From assembly GCF_022900255.1 (NCBI RefSeq), contig NZ_JALIRM010000011.1, forward strand, positions 124,001-188,000: a DNA stretch of 64,000 bases, in the 5' to 3' direction. Within the stretch, counting starts at the first letter, position 1, and every line of letters begins with the position of its first letter. Below are positions 27,891 through 35,645 of this stretch, in pieces. Below the pieces are notes generated by a model. That model searched no databases, had not been told where the DNA came from, and was given only the letters and a program-made list of their open reading frames with translations. Source of the DNA: Lederbergia wuyishanensis. GTDB taxonomy: Bacteria; Bacillota; Bacilli; Bacillales; Bacillaceae_C. Both the position numbers and the translations under genes were made by a program.

Positions 27891-29851
27891 TAGGATCCCT
27901 CCTCTTGTACCTTAACACCAAACACCCCAGCCAGTTCTTGTTTTAAAAAAGGCTCAGAGGCAAGGTCATAGATTACTAGCCGCATGCGATTCCGCTTCAA
28001 TACCTGAATTGACGATTGTAATAGCTCCCTAGACGTCATTTCATCACAAGATGGGATATCCAATTTGTTTTCGTTGTTTTCCAGAATAACAGCTGGCCCC
28101 ATCTCTTGCTCTACTGTAGAATTCACTTGGTTTTGAGCATCCAAAAGTGCTTGTTCCAATGCATTTCGTAATGCCAATGTGGTATTTAAACCTGAGCAGG
28201 TGTACCAACGGTGATTCGACCTTACCCATACCACAGGGAAGCCTAGAACATCCTCTTTTAAACCAATTATTGGAGCGCCATTTAAGGTAGTCAGGGCATT
28301 AAAATAAAATCTGCATCGCTTATCTTCTACGGTTCCCAACTTAATTCGATAAACCCTACTCTGCTGATCGACCTTTCTTTTTTGCAATTCTTCACCTAAA
28401 TATACTTGAAGGCCTCTGCAAACAGCCTCTGCGATTGTTTCTCCAGCACCGATGCCTATAAATTCCTCAGGTATGTTCGTACCTACCTTATTTTTCTGAT
28501 GTTTGTATCCCATATCAGGCAAATTTATCATTTGTGAAACATACATTTCAATGCCAGTCAGCCCGGCCTCTTTTTTTGCTTCCTCATGTGATAGTCCTCC
28601 ACAGACAACCTCAGGAAGTAGTTCTGCAGGTCCCTCTGATATGGGGTTAACTGCTTGAACATAGCACTGTGCAAGTGGAAGTTGGGGTAAATCTCTTTCC
28701 TCCCAGGTATGAAAAATCCCTATTTCTTCTGACGTTAACCGATTGAAATACTCTAAGAGGTTACTCGTTGATTCATTTCTGTCCTTTTCCTGTTCGAGGC
28801 GTAAATCAAAATCTTCCACCAGTCTTGGAGTTTCACGTTTGGACGTACCCAATGGATGCGGGATGAAGTAAAGCCAGTCTCCTTCAAGGGTTTCAAGATC
28901 AAGCATGTAAATTTGATGACTCTCATTGGAATCTGCAATCCCTGTAGCCCTTTTGAATAATTCGAATACGGAAACATTTGCCAAAATCGATCCTGCTGTT
29001 GAAGAGAAGGATTGAGACGGCCGATCTTTTTTTAGTACTGAGTGATGGATTCTGCGCCATGCGGTCTCCCAATATCTATCTGTATCCGGTTGTTCAAATG
29101 GACCAGATAGCCCCACCTGGTCTAAATAGATGGCTGGCATAAATGCCTTCTTTTCTTCTTTGCAAACCAGATTAAGATCCCTTAGCTCATTTATATTGCC
29201 ATCCTGCGAGACGTATAGAATCCAATCATAAGGCTGAACTGCTTGCTTCCAGAAACTGCTCCCCGCGTCTTTATGAAAGGGTACATTCTTGATTTCAACT
29301 TCAGAATCGGTCTTACGAGCATTTTGCACCAGTTCATTTAGCCTCTGCCAATTGGTAGGAATGGAATCTGTGACCATAACATTTAATTTGGCAAGACCTG
29401 ATTCGATTAAAGCGGAAGCCAATGAAACCATAAAGGGGCCAGAGCCAACAGCCAGGACTTTCGCCTTACGGTATTCTTGAAAATGGTACGCACCAGATTC
29501 CATAAAATTCTCTATAAATTCGATTTGTGAAGCATATTTTTCAAGAACATTTTGATTTAATTGATGGGGAGAATCTTTACTTAGATCCCGAACAAAACCA
29601 TTGCTGTACAACGTTTCTCCAATTTCGTACACCCTATCGCGATAAGGGGCAGTTAATCCCATTGTTAATTCCCCCATCGTATACTCACCATTGAACATTG
29701 GAAGCAATTTTTCAATCCACTGATAGATTGTATTACCCTCCATCCGGAATGAGTTTAAGTTGTTTCTAAAATACACACCGCCATTTGAATCTGGAAGAAA
29801 AAAAGTATCCCTTTTGAGCTTTATACGTGAGGACGAGTTAAGTTTTGTCAT
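27890..29851 (-). CDS. Putative thiazole-containing bacteriocin maturation protein (ThiF-like)
   Basis: 653 residues of the Bacillus family annotated as thiazole-containing bacteriocin maturation protein. The N-terminus has a PqqD/leader-recognition-like segment (LNSFRMEGNTIYQWIEKLLPMFNGEYTMGEL, about 31-61). It is followed by a Rossmann-like ThiF part (KVLAVGSGPFMVSLASALIESGL, about 130-152) and a long C-terminal region of unknown fold. The role is probably scaffolding or precursor delivery to the cyclodehydratase; catalysis is not shown. It is the first gene of the biosynthetic operon. Confidence 0.88.
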   Translation of the reverse strand: MTKLNSSSRIKLKRDTFFLPDSNGGVYFRNNLNSFRMEGNTIYQWIEKLLPMFNGEYTMGELTMGLTAPYRDRVYEIGETLYSNGFVRDLSKDSPHQLNQNVLEKYASQIEFIENFMESGAYHFQEYRKAKVLAVGSGPFMVSLASALIESGLAKLNVMVTDSIPTNWQRLNELVQNARKTDSEVEIKNVPFHKDAGSSFWKQAVQPYDWILYVSQDGNINELRDLNLVCKEEKKAFMPAIYLDQVGLSGPFEQPDTDRYWETAWRRIHHSVLKKDRPSQSFSSTAGSILANVSVFELFKRATGIADSNESHQIYMLDLETLEGDWLYFIPHPLGTSKRETPRLVEDFDLRLEQEKDRNESTSNLLEYFNRLTSEEIGIFHTWEERDLPQLPLAQCYVQAVNPISEGPAELLPEVVCGGLSHEEAKKEAGLTGIEMYVSQMINLPDMGYKHQKNKVGTNIPEEFIGIGAGETIAEAVCRGLQVYLGEELQKRKVDQQSRVYRIKLGTVEDKRCRFYFNALTTLNGAPIIGLKEDVLGFPVVWVRSNHRWYTCSGLNTTLALRNALEQALLDAQNQVNSTVEQEMGPAVILENNENKLDIPSCDEMTSRELLQSSIQVLKRNRMRLVIYDLASEPFLKQELAGVFGVKVQEEGS

Positions 29852-29930
29852 TCAGCTCCTCCTTATTCATAATCGTACAAATTATGCACTATCAGTTTAT
29901 GTCCGATTTTTTGTCCAATATGATAAAAAG

Positions 29931-30060
29931 AAAAGCGGAAGCGCCCTGTTCAGCGGAATATGGCCTAGAGGCACCAACTGAGATAATGGAAACACGAAGA
30001 GCCGGTGGCGATTCAATGTAGACTTATCATAGGACGGAGAGCGGAGCTGGACAATTCTCA
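29931..30060. repeat. Bacillaceae-type dispersed GC-rich repeat (AAAAGCGGAAGCGCC element)
   Basis: From AAAAGCGGAAGCGCCC onward there is a 130-bp stretch clearly richer in G+C than its surroundings, non-coding, ending near GGACGGAGAGCGGAGCTGGACA. Elements starting AAAAGCGGAAGCGCC are common intergenic repeats in Bacillaceae genomes (from memory). It lies between the precursor gene and the maturation operon and may separate their transcription. Confidence 0.5.
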
Positions 30061-30090
30061 AAGTAATATACTTTCTTTAAATTTAAGAAG

Positions 30091-30118
30091 TGCCCCTGCG
30101 AGAAATTACGCAAGGGCA
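30091..30118. terminator. Hairpin between the precursor and the biosynthetic operon
   Basis: TGCCCCTGCG (30091-30100) pairs with CGCAAGGGCA (30109-30118). The T-run is on the plus-strand side (GGCATTTTTG). On the minus strand only TTC-TT follows, so in the direction of the precursor gene it should be a leaky terminator, giving more precursor than enzyme mRNA. Confidence 0.6.
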
Positions 30119-30191
30119 TTTTTGATTTACAGTATTTAATGTTTCCTTAAGGGAATTACACGGCGCCAAACAGCTCAAACTGCCAAAACCA

Positions 30192-30449
30192 TTAAATAAA
30201 ACCGAAACAGCCAAAACCGAAGCCAATGCCGAAACAGCTGAAACCAAAGCAGCCTCCACAGCCTCCACAGCCTCCACATCGGAAGCCGAAACAGCCACCG
30301 CATCGGAAGCCAAAGCCTCCACATCGGAAGCCACAGCCTCCACAACGCCTGCTCATCATATACGGGTCTTGGCTTTGAAGATCCAGAGGAACTAACTGAC
30401 CAACTTGGTAAGGGTCGATTCCCAACCCTTGTAGCTCATTTTGTAACAT
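30192..30449 (-). CDS. Heterocycloanthracin/sonorensin-family TOMM precursor peptide
   Basis: 85 residues. The leader (about 1-34) has NELQGLGIDPYQVGQLVPLD, the conserved family start, followed by QDPYMM. The core (about 35-85) is almost only Cys, Gly, Phe, Arg and Ile: RRCGGCGFRCGG, FRCGGCFGF, CGGCGGCFGF, with 11 Cys and a single Ser. Cys residues preceding Gly or Phe are the expected sites of thiazole formation. GGGGAGGTAAG precedes the ATG. The product is probably a secreted antimicrobial. No transporter or immunity gene is adjacent. A longer overlapping frame in another phase is a shadow caused by the repeats. Confidence 0.94.
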   Translation of the reverse strand: MLQNELQGLGIDPYQVGQLVPLDLQSQDPYMMSRRCGGCGFRCGGFGFRCGGCFGFRCGGCGGCGGCFGFSCFGIGFGFGCFGFI

Positions 30450-30716
30450 TTTATTACTTACCTCCCCATTGGATTATATTATTTAGGTTAAACATGAATA
30501 GAGAGTGGAAAAGTCAATGCCAGTTTTGTCTATAGAATTCATTAGTTATGATGAATACTCTCTTCAACAAATTATGTTTACTTTTAGGTCTCTGTCACTA
30601 AACATAGAGCCTATTCTTTCCCCTTCCAATATTTATCTACTGTTTTTTTCCGTGGAATCCTTTCTGTTGGTGGATAAATACTGAAACAAAATAAAACTTC
30701 AGGAGAAACGTACAAC

Positions 30717-30812
30717 ATGAAAACAGCAAAAACCAATACACCTTCAAATAAAATTCGCATCAATACCGAGAGGGAAATTAAACGGTTAAAGGAAAGAAGG
30801 CTTGTGTCATGA
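30717..30812 (+). CDS. Possible 31-residue basic peptide
   Basis: ATG at 30717, preceded by TTCAGGAG at usable spacing, encodes a Lys/Arg-rich 31-residue peptide (core IRINTEREIKRLKERRLVS). It overlaps the next small frame by ATGA, as in coupled genes. I do not recognise it. It could be a remnant of a mobile-element gene. Confidence 0.3.
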   Translation: MKTAKTNTPSNKIRINTEREIKRLKERRLVS

Positions 30813-30889
30813 GTACAAAGCAACCACAGTACATCAAGAAACCGACAAACCATTTAAACAGGAACTTTATCACTATTTATTTTCAATAG
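30809..30889 (+). CDS. Possible 26-residue peptide coupled to the preceding frame
   Basis: ATG at 30809 overlaps the previous TGA. The product (MSTKQPQYIKKPTNHLNRN...) is short and basic and matches no family I know. It is listed only because of the overlap arrangement. Confidence 0.22.
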   Translation: MSTKQPQYIKKPTNHLNRNFITIYFQ

Positions 30890-30922
30890 CCTCCTAGAAT
30901 AAGAAACTAAAGAGGGAGCGAA

Positions 30923-31068
30923 ATGCGTGTAGAATTTCAAAAAGCCTACATCCAAGAATTTGCACGGCGTAAAGAAATGGTGGTCCTGATGACTTTATTT
31001 TTATTGAAGATGTTAATTGTGCTTTTTCAAAACGGGCCGGCAAACGCAAAGAACTGATACACAAGTAA
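30923..31068 (+). pseudogene. Possible frameshifted small gene
   Basis: AGAGGGAGCG lies before ATG at 30923. The first frame gives MRVEFQKAYIQEFARRKE and then becomes hydrophobic and implausible. A -1 shift after about codon 18 continues as GGPDDFIFIEDVNCAFSKR, ending with KELIHK at TAA 31066-31068, which looks like a genuine protein sequence. This suggests a small gene broken by one frameshift. Family unknown. Confidence 0.3.
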
Positions 31069-31104
31069 CAATTTAAAATCTTGATTAGCAAATTTCAACA
31101 ACAT

Positions 31105-31138
31105 AAAAAAGACTACCTCCTTGTTTTTAGGAAGTAGT
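31105..31138 (-). terminator. Terminator-like hairpin left of repeat B
   Basis: ACTACCTCC (31112-31120) pairs with GGAAGTAGT (31130-31138) with one G-U pair. The A-run at 31105-31110 gives a T-run on the minus strand. It sits about 95 bp beyond repeat B in the minus direction. Confidence 0.6.
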
Positions 31139-31230
31139 ATATACTTTAGAGAAAAATCATTTACGTGAGTAGTCTCAGAATGGATGAAAAATGGTAATAA
31201 CCACTTCTCAAATGTAAGCTCTTAAAATCC

Positions 31231-31248
31231 TTACATCATGCCGCCCAT
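31231..31248 (-). repeat. groEL-3'-end-like repeat B (putative att core)
   Basis: The minus strand reads ATGGGCGGCATGATGTAA: Met-Gly-Gly-Met-Met-stop. It is identical over 18 bp to repeat D (36153-36170) and over 16 bp to repeat A. The bases upstream of the ATG do not continue any groEL frame. Confidence 0.65.
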
Positions 31249-31351
31249 TATTTTGTACTATAAATCTAACAAAATAAGAATAAAAACACTTAATATATTT
31301 ATGTTTTATTTTGATTCCTTTAAACGTATTTTATCTTGATGAAAACTTTAA

Positions 31352-31370
31352 GAGGACATACACGAGGACA
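31352..31370 (+). repeat. Paired GAGGACA repeats (possible integrase arm sites)
   Basis: GAGGACA occurs at 31352-31358 and 31364-31370, 12 bp apart. The longer form ACGAGGACAA recurs at 36092-36101 near repeat D. Short direct repeats of this kind are typical of tyrosine-integrase arm-type sites near attP; that function is inferred. Confidence 0.35.
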
Positions 31371-31458
31371 AACAATAATTCATCGTATTATTAGGTATAG
31401 TTCTGGATATTAATGGACTCAACTCTTTATTAACCACAATTCAATAACAAATATAAAA

Positions 31459-31494
31459 ACTCCATTTTAAAAAAGTGTGATTAAAATGGAGTTA
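31459..31494 (-). terminator. Terminator of the kinase gene
   Basis: AACTCCATTTTA (31459-31470) and TAAAATGGAGTT (31483-31494) form a perfect 12-bp stem. On the minus strand it runs into TTTTTATATT. It lies about 70 bp after the kinase stop. Confidence 0.85.
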
Positions 31495-31565
31495 CTCCTT
31501 TATATTTAAGATTGGAATATATATATAAGGTTAATTATCCTTATTTGATTAAAGCGCTGTTTAAG

Positions 31566-32468
31566 TTAAAAAGTATACCACTTAGGTTTTATTCTACTAA
31601 AGTAATCATGATCTTCCAAAAACATGTAAACTTTATCTAACATGTCATTTATGTCGTCAGGAATAGTTTTTATAGTCCAAATTACAGTAGAGAATACACA
31701 CATTGCTAGGTATAGTGAATATAACCTCCAAAAATATTCATCGGGCTCAATATTATTGTAATAACCTCTAATTTGACCTATTGAAAAAGGAATGCTTACT
31801 TTCCGACTGAAAATGCCGATTTTAAGGAATTCATGAATTGGATCTCCCCAATCATACCTGTTAAAATCTATAACTCCAGCGAATTTTTTATTATTGACGA
31901 TGATATTCCCAACATGGAAATCATCATGTTGAAATATATTGGGACGTTGTTTCATAAGGTGAATGTTCTCTTCAATAAAATCCATTATTTTTTTGTCATT
32001 CTTAATTTTTATCTCACATGTTAAGTAAGCATCTAAATATTTCTTATGCTTTTCCTTTTTTCTTAAATACCAAGAAGTGACATGGTTTGGAGCAGTATAT
32101 TGATGCATTTTTCTTAGTTCTTTCCCAGCCTCAATACCGATATTAAATTGTTCTTGGTCTGAGTATTGAGGTAGTTCATCCTCAGCATCTTTTCCTTCAA
32201 TGTAAGTTGTAATTATATACCCTTGATTATTAACCGTACCAATAGAAATTGGTTGAGAACAAGTAACATTATAATCCTGCATTTTTTCTAGAATTGAATA
32301 TTCCATCTTTTTAGAATTTAACTCATCATGATTAAACACTCGAAGAAGGACCTTTTTGTTTTCAAGATTTATTAAATATTTTTCATCTGAAGAAGCCCCC
32401 TTTTTAATCTGAATAATTTCCTTACAATTGCTTATTAATGGAATCTGATTGGTTAGTGTTTCAATCAT
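31566..32468 (-). CDS. Aminoglycoside phosphotransferase (APH)-family kinase
   Basis: A 300-residue protein-kinase-fold phosphotransferase. The N-lobe has IKKGASSDEKYLINL and KKVLLRVF, where Arg43 takes the position expected for the usual Lys. The Brenner motif HDDFHVGN is at 181-188 (His181, catalytic Asp183, Asn188), and the metal-binding Asp lies in VIDFNRYDWGDP (Asp201). It would phosphorylate a small molecule; resistance to an aminoglycoside or macrolide is possible but cannot be assigned. It pairs with a deaminase gene upstream on the same strand, 75 bp away, in the B-C cargo segment. Confidence 0.85.
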   Translation of the reverse strand: MIETLTNQIPLISNCKEIIQIKKGASSDEKYLINLENKKVLLRVFNHDELNSKKMEYSILEKMQDYNVTCSQPISIGTVNNQGYIITTYIEGKDAEDELPQYSDQEQFNIGIEAGKELRKMHQYTAPNHVTSWYLRKKEKHKKYLDAYLTCEIKIKNDKKIMDFIEENIHLMKQRPNIFQHDDFHVGNIIVNNKKFAGVIDFNRYDWGDPIHEFLKIGIFSRKVSIPFSIGQIRGYYNNIEPDEYFWRLYSLYLAMCVFSTVIWTIKTIPDDINDMLDKVYMFLEDHDYFSRIKPKWYTF

Positions 32469-32543
32469 GCTCTCACCCCTGTTATTAAACTTTGAGAACT
32501 AATAAATAACCTTAAATAATAATCTTTCTATGAAAAATTAAAA

Positions 32544-32945
32544 TTAATCTTTATAGGCTTTATACCAATGATAGGGTTGTATTTCTTTTAATGTTTTAAA
32601 TTCTAATTTACCATTTGGATTTGTTACAGCTGCTTTTATATTTTCCCCCCAGTAAAAAAGCCTTTCTTGACATACTCCACAAGGAGTTAAAACGGTAAAT
32701 TTAGAATGCTCATCCTCTTTTACAACACAAATAGTATGAGTAACCTTAGTATTTAGTTTATGTGCTTCAAGAATTGCACCAGTTTCAATACACAATTCAG
32801 TTGAAGCATTGATAACATCTGGTGCTACACTTGTTAAAATTTGACCGTCTTCCGTATACATTGCTGCAGCTCCACCCCAACCAGAAGAATATCTCTTTTC
32901 CAGTAAATCTATTGCTGCTTGATAAAGTTTTTGTTCAATGTCCAT
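32544..32945 (-). CDS. Cytidine deaminase-like enzyme (blasticidin-S-deaminase-like)
   Basis: 133 residues of the CDA fold. The zinc site is ELCIETGAI (Cys52 and catalytic Glu54) plus TPCGVCQERL (Cys89, Cys92). Using Cys rather than His as first ligand, with the short length and the SPCG/TPCG motif, is as in blasticidin S deaminase and tetrameric cytidine deaminases. It deaminates a cytosine-type ring. The core metabolic enzyme and the blasticidin-resistance enzyme cannot be separated by eye, but its place beside a resistance-type kinase in an island favours antibiotic inactivation. Confidence 0.83.
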   Translation of the reverse strand: MDIEQKLYQAAIDLLEKRYSSGWGGAAAMYTEDGQILTSVAPDVINASTELCIETGAILEAHKLNTKVTHTICVVKEDEHSKFTVLTPCGVCQERLFYWGENIKAAVTNPNGKLEFKTLKEIQPYHWYKAYKD

Positions 32946-33302
32946 TTTTTTATTCCCCTAATTTTTTCTATATTGATACCTTAACGGAATTTAGTTTCTT
33001 GCAATATCCTGCTTCAAAAGTTCAATACCTTACGTTTCTATTTCTATAATCTAAGCAATAGTTCCTCTAATATAACCGAATAGAAGGCAATAATTTTTAT
33101 TATCAAAAGCCTGGAAATTATATAAATCGGGAAAAAGATTGAATGATTTTCTCCTCAGACATTAAGCTCCAATCTAAGCTACTTATCCAATACTTTAAGT
33201 ATGTGAATATGAATTATTACGACTGATCAGCTTAAGGGATACTTATCTAGTGATCACCTGACATAAAAACACGGAAAAATTTGCATTTAACAAACAAAAT
33301 GC

Positions 33303-33348
33303 AAAAAGATGCCTCCAATAAAGTCGAAGGACTCTATAGAGGCATCTT
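33303..33348 (-). terminator. Terminator-like hairpin left of repeat C
   Basis: AAGATGCCTC (33307-33316) and GAGGCATCTT (33339-33348) form a perfect 10-bp stem. The A-run before it becomes TTTTTGC on the minus strand. It is 80-125 bp from repeat C, like the hairpins beside the other copies. Confidence 0.75.
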
Positions 33349-33429
33349 ACGAAATGCGATCCTATAAAAATGCATTTTTTAAAAGAATGTGATATTTTCA
33401 CGGAAATATAACTTTTTTATTATCTAGAA

Positions 33430-33447
33430 TTGCATCATGCTGTCCGT
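33430..33447 (-). repeat. groEL-3'-end-like repeat C (degenerate)
   Basis: Plus strand TTGCATCATGCTGTCCGT, three substitutions from repeat A over 18 bp. The similarity to A continues rightward: both have TGA-AGT-TGTA-TATC-TTAATG within the next 30 bp and TATTCAT/AATTCAT near +70. So A and C share an extended repeat of about 75 bp, roughly two-thirds identical by eye. Confidence 0.5.
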
Positions 33448-33587
33448 GAACTGAAAGTGTGTAGTATCGTTAATGAGAGGTGCAAAAAGTGTGGTAATTC
33501 ATGGTGTTATATATTGCTTATTGTAATATCCTTAACGGCGATTTACTGTTTTTTAGGGGATGGCGATAGCTAAATGGTAGCACTCGG

Positions 33588-34547
33588 TTAAAAAGTTTTC
33601 AAGAGTTCTATAGCATCTAATACTTTCACTGGATGGTTTTCTGGAATCATATGACCTACATTGGGTAACTTTAAAATCATTGAATTTGAAAGGTCCCTAT
33701 GAAGCCTTTCACCCATTGAGATAGTACCAAATGGGTCTTTGTCTCCTACTACAATAATAGTCGGTTGTTTTATTTTAGGATAATGTGGGCTGAGCTCTTT
33801 CGAGGTTTTTGGGAACACCCGAATATCCTCTCTGTTTGCTTTAAATTGCCCCGGTCTTCCCCACATGGCAAGAAGCTTTTCCTCATAGCCATCAGGTGGT
33901 TCTTCGGGTGAAAAGGTTTGCTTTGTTGATACTTTCCCCATGTTTTTCCCAAGTGGTGTTGCTAATAAAGTATTCATAATAATATCACCCACAACAGGTG
34001 TCGTAACTATTTTTGAAAGGATATCACCATTTTCAGCAGGATATCCTTCTTTATACATAGCACCCCCTAAGATAACAAGACCAGAAACATCTTCGGGAAA
34101 TTGCAGAGCATATGACAAAGTCATTGTTCCACTCCAAGAATGACCTACGAGAATAATTGGTTCTGTTATATTCAATTCTTTTAATGCAAGATGAATGTAC
34201 CGAGCTTGAGTAACAGGTGTAACTTCCTCATTTGATGGCCTTTCACTGTATCCGTAACCCGGACGATCAAATGCAATAGCTTTATACCCACTTGCTGCCG
34301 CCAATTCTATTACCTCATAGAAATCCTCGCTTGAAAGGACACCTCCATGTAAGAAAACAGCTGGCTTTCCTGAGCCTTTACTTAGATAATGAAGCTTTAT
34401 TCCATCAACTTCAATAAAATCTCCCTTTGGAGGATAAGCTGTTTTGGCCTTGTTAAACTGGTACTGATTATAAAAATACAAACCTATTAAGCTTAGAAGA
34501 ATTAAAATCCCAATAGTAATAAACATTTTCTTCCACCTCAACTTCAT
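33588..34547 (-). CDS. Membrane-anchored alpha/beta hydrolase
   Basis: 319 residues from ATG at 34547. An alternative ATG at 34526 has the better ribosome site, GAGGTGGAAG. A lysine-rich start and one transmembrane helix (FITIGILILLSLIGLYFY) anchor an outside-facing hydrolase domain. Motifs are FLHGG (oxyanion region), FDRPGYGYSERP, nucleophile VGHSWSG, GDKDPFG with the acid, and VGHMIPENHP with the catalytic His. Substrate unknown. The TetR gene lies upstream on the same strand, and a shared operator precedes each gene, so the regulator probably represses both. An operon for degrading or exporting-and-cleaving a toxic ester is possible. Confidence 0.85.
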   Translation of the reverse strand: MKLRWKKMFITIGILILLSLIGLYFYNQYQFNKAKTAYPPKGDFIEVDGIKLHYLSKGSGKPAVFLHGGVLSSEDFYEVIELAAASGYKAIAFDRPGYGYSERPSNEEVTPVTQARYIHLALKELNITEPIILVGHSWSGTMTLSYALQFPEDVSGLVILGGAMYKEGYPAENGDILSKIVTTPVVGDIIMNTLLATPLGKNMGKVSTKQTFSPEEPPDGYEEKLLAMWGRPGQFKANREDIRVFPKTSKELSPHYPKIKQPTIIVVGDKDPFGTISMGERLHRDLSNSMILKLPNVGHMIPENHPVKVLDAIELLKTF

Positions 34548-34580
34548 AATTATAATAACTTCTTCAAAGTATTTTATTAC

Positions 34581-34596
34581 CATACTTATAGGTATG
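34581..34596. promoter_or_regulatory. TetR operator upstream of the hydrolase
   Basis: CATACTTATAGGTATG is an imperfect palindrome. Its reverse complement, CATACCTATAAGTATG, matches ATACCCATAAGTATG found upstream of the tetR gene (35439). It lies 34 bp before the hydrolase start. Confidence 0.7.
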
Positions 34597-34631
34597 TTAC
34601 ATTGCAAAAGATTACCCGATTGAATCGGGTA

Positions 34632-35411
34632 TTAGTTTGGCTTAATTCCTTCCCATATAACTTTTGAAATAGAATCTACCAATTGGGTAAGGGGAGCTGC
34701 TCTCGGCGAAACAGTCCACATAAGCACCATTCCATTTATCAATCCATGCAGAGTAACCGATAAAGCTTCAGAATCTACATTTTCTGAAATCAAACCTCTT
34801 TTTTGCAGCTTCCTTAAAATTTTTGCTGTCTCAGCAAATAAATTTGCAAAAGCTTCATTTAATTTTTCTTTTACTTCCGTATCTCGCCTTTGCGAAATGA
34901 ATTCAAAAAATAAGGTTGGCTGGTCGTCATTTTCTTCTTCACAAACTTGAAATTGGCTCTTAAGAAGTGAATTTAGAGCAGTTTCAGGTTCCGGGAACTG
35001 AAATACTGCTTCTAATTGTGACGGGAGTTCACTTATTAAATCTCTCAGGCTTTTGTTTATTAACTCAATAAATAAATCACCTTTGCTAGAAAAATGCCAG
35101 TAAACCGCTCCTTTTGTCATTCCTGCGTCTTCGGCAATTAAATCTAGAGTAGCACCTTCGTAGCCATATTTTCCAAATACCTTGTTTGCTGAATCCAATA
35201 TTTTTGTTTTAGTATCTAGAAAAGTTTTTTGGCTAGATACTTGAAAGTTGATGATTTTTTCCCTCATCGTTTCTTTACTCCCAAAGTGACGTCTCACTGT
35301 AGTCCAATGAACCCCTGCACTTTTAGCTATGTCAGCAAAGGTAATTTTATCAGCTGGACTCTTATCGGCTATCTCCTTTACTGCAGCCATAATTCTATCG
35401 TGTGGCTTCAT
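34632..35411 (-). CDS. TetR-family repressor with two TetR_N DNA-binding domains
   Basis: 259 residues, longer than the usual 190-220. Two helix-turn-helix domains of TetR type follow one another. The first is at residues about 1-53 (DKITFADIAKSAGVHWTTVRRHFGSKETM), the second at about 67-118 (GATLDLIAEDAGMTKGAVYWHFSSKGDLF). The C-terminal ligand domain (about 120-259) resembles AcrR-type multidrug regulators. GAGGTGAA precedes the ATG. Matching operators lie upstream of itself and of the hydrolase. Confidence 0.88.
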   Translation of the reverse strand: MKPHDRIMAAVKEIADKSPADKITFADIAKSAGVHWTTVRRHFGSKETMREKIINFQVSSQKTFLDTKTKILDSANKVFGKYGYEGATLDLIAEDAGMTKGAVYWHFSSKGDLFIELINKSLRDLISELPSQLEAVFQFPEPETALNSLLKSQFQVCEEENDDQPTLFFEFISQRRDTEVKEKLNEAFANLFAETAKILRKLQKRGLISENVDSEALSVTLHGLINGMVLMWTVSPRAAPLTQLVDSISKVIWEGIKPN

Positions 35412-35438
35412 TCATTTCACCTCGAATACTTCAAAAAG

Positions 35439-35453
35439 ATACCCATAAGTATG
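35439..35453. promoter_or_regulatory. TetR operator upstream of its own gene
   Basis: ATACCCATAAGTATG, one mismatch from the site at 34581-34596 on the opposite strand reading. It lies 28 bp upstream of the tetR start, fitting autorepression. Confidence 0.7.
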
Positions 35454-35645
35454 TATTTATTATATATTTATTCTTTTTCAATTGTATACCTTGTTTTCAA
35501 AATTTCAACTATAAAATCTGGAAAAGTGAGGCAACTTAAGATTGCAGGTAGATACGCTAATTATATCAAAAATGACTGGATATTTATGGTAACATTTATA
35601 AATAAGTATTGAGTTGTAACATAATTCGGTAGAGGAGGAATAACC

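Larger units (their letters stand above)
30450..31565. other. Gap upstream of the precursor: small frames, hairpins and repeat B
   Basis: About 1.1 kb. The part next to 30450 must hold the precursor promoter. Three very short plus-strand frames, two terminator-like hairpins, groEL-end repeat B and paired GAGGACA repeats are listed separately. An 80-codon minus-strand frame at 30611-30853 lacks a ribosome site and is not called. Confidence 0.5.
32946..33587. other. Non-coding gap between B-C and C-D cargo
   Basis: 640 bp, A+T rich, with no open frame worth calling. It holds the hairpin at 33303-33348 and the degenerate groEL-end repeat C. Confidence 0.45.

Noticed and set aside
30083-30343. 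86-codon frame rich in Ala, Val, Ser and Asp over the precursor gene
   Set aside because: It is another reading phase of the Cys/Gly repeats. It has no ribosome site, while the overlapping frame at 30192-30449 has a strong one and a recognised leader.
30611-30853. 80-codon minus-strand frame
   Set aside because: No ribosome site and no recognisable sequence; small plus-strand frames with ribosome sites occupy the same place.
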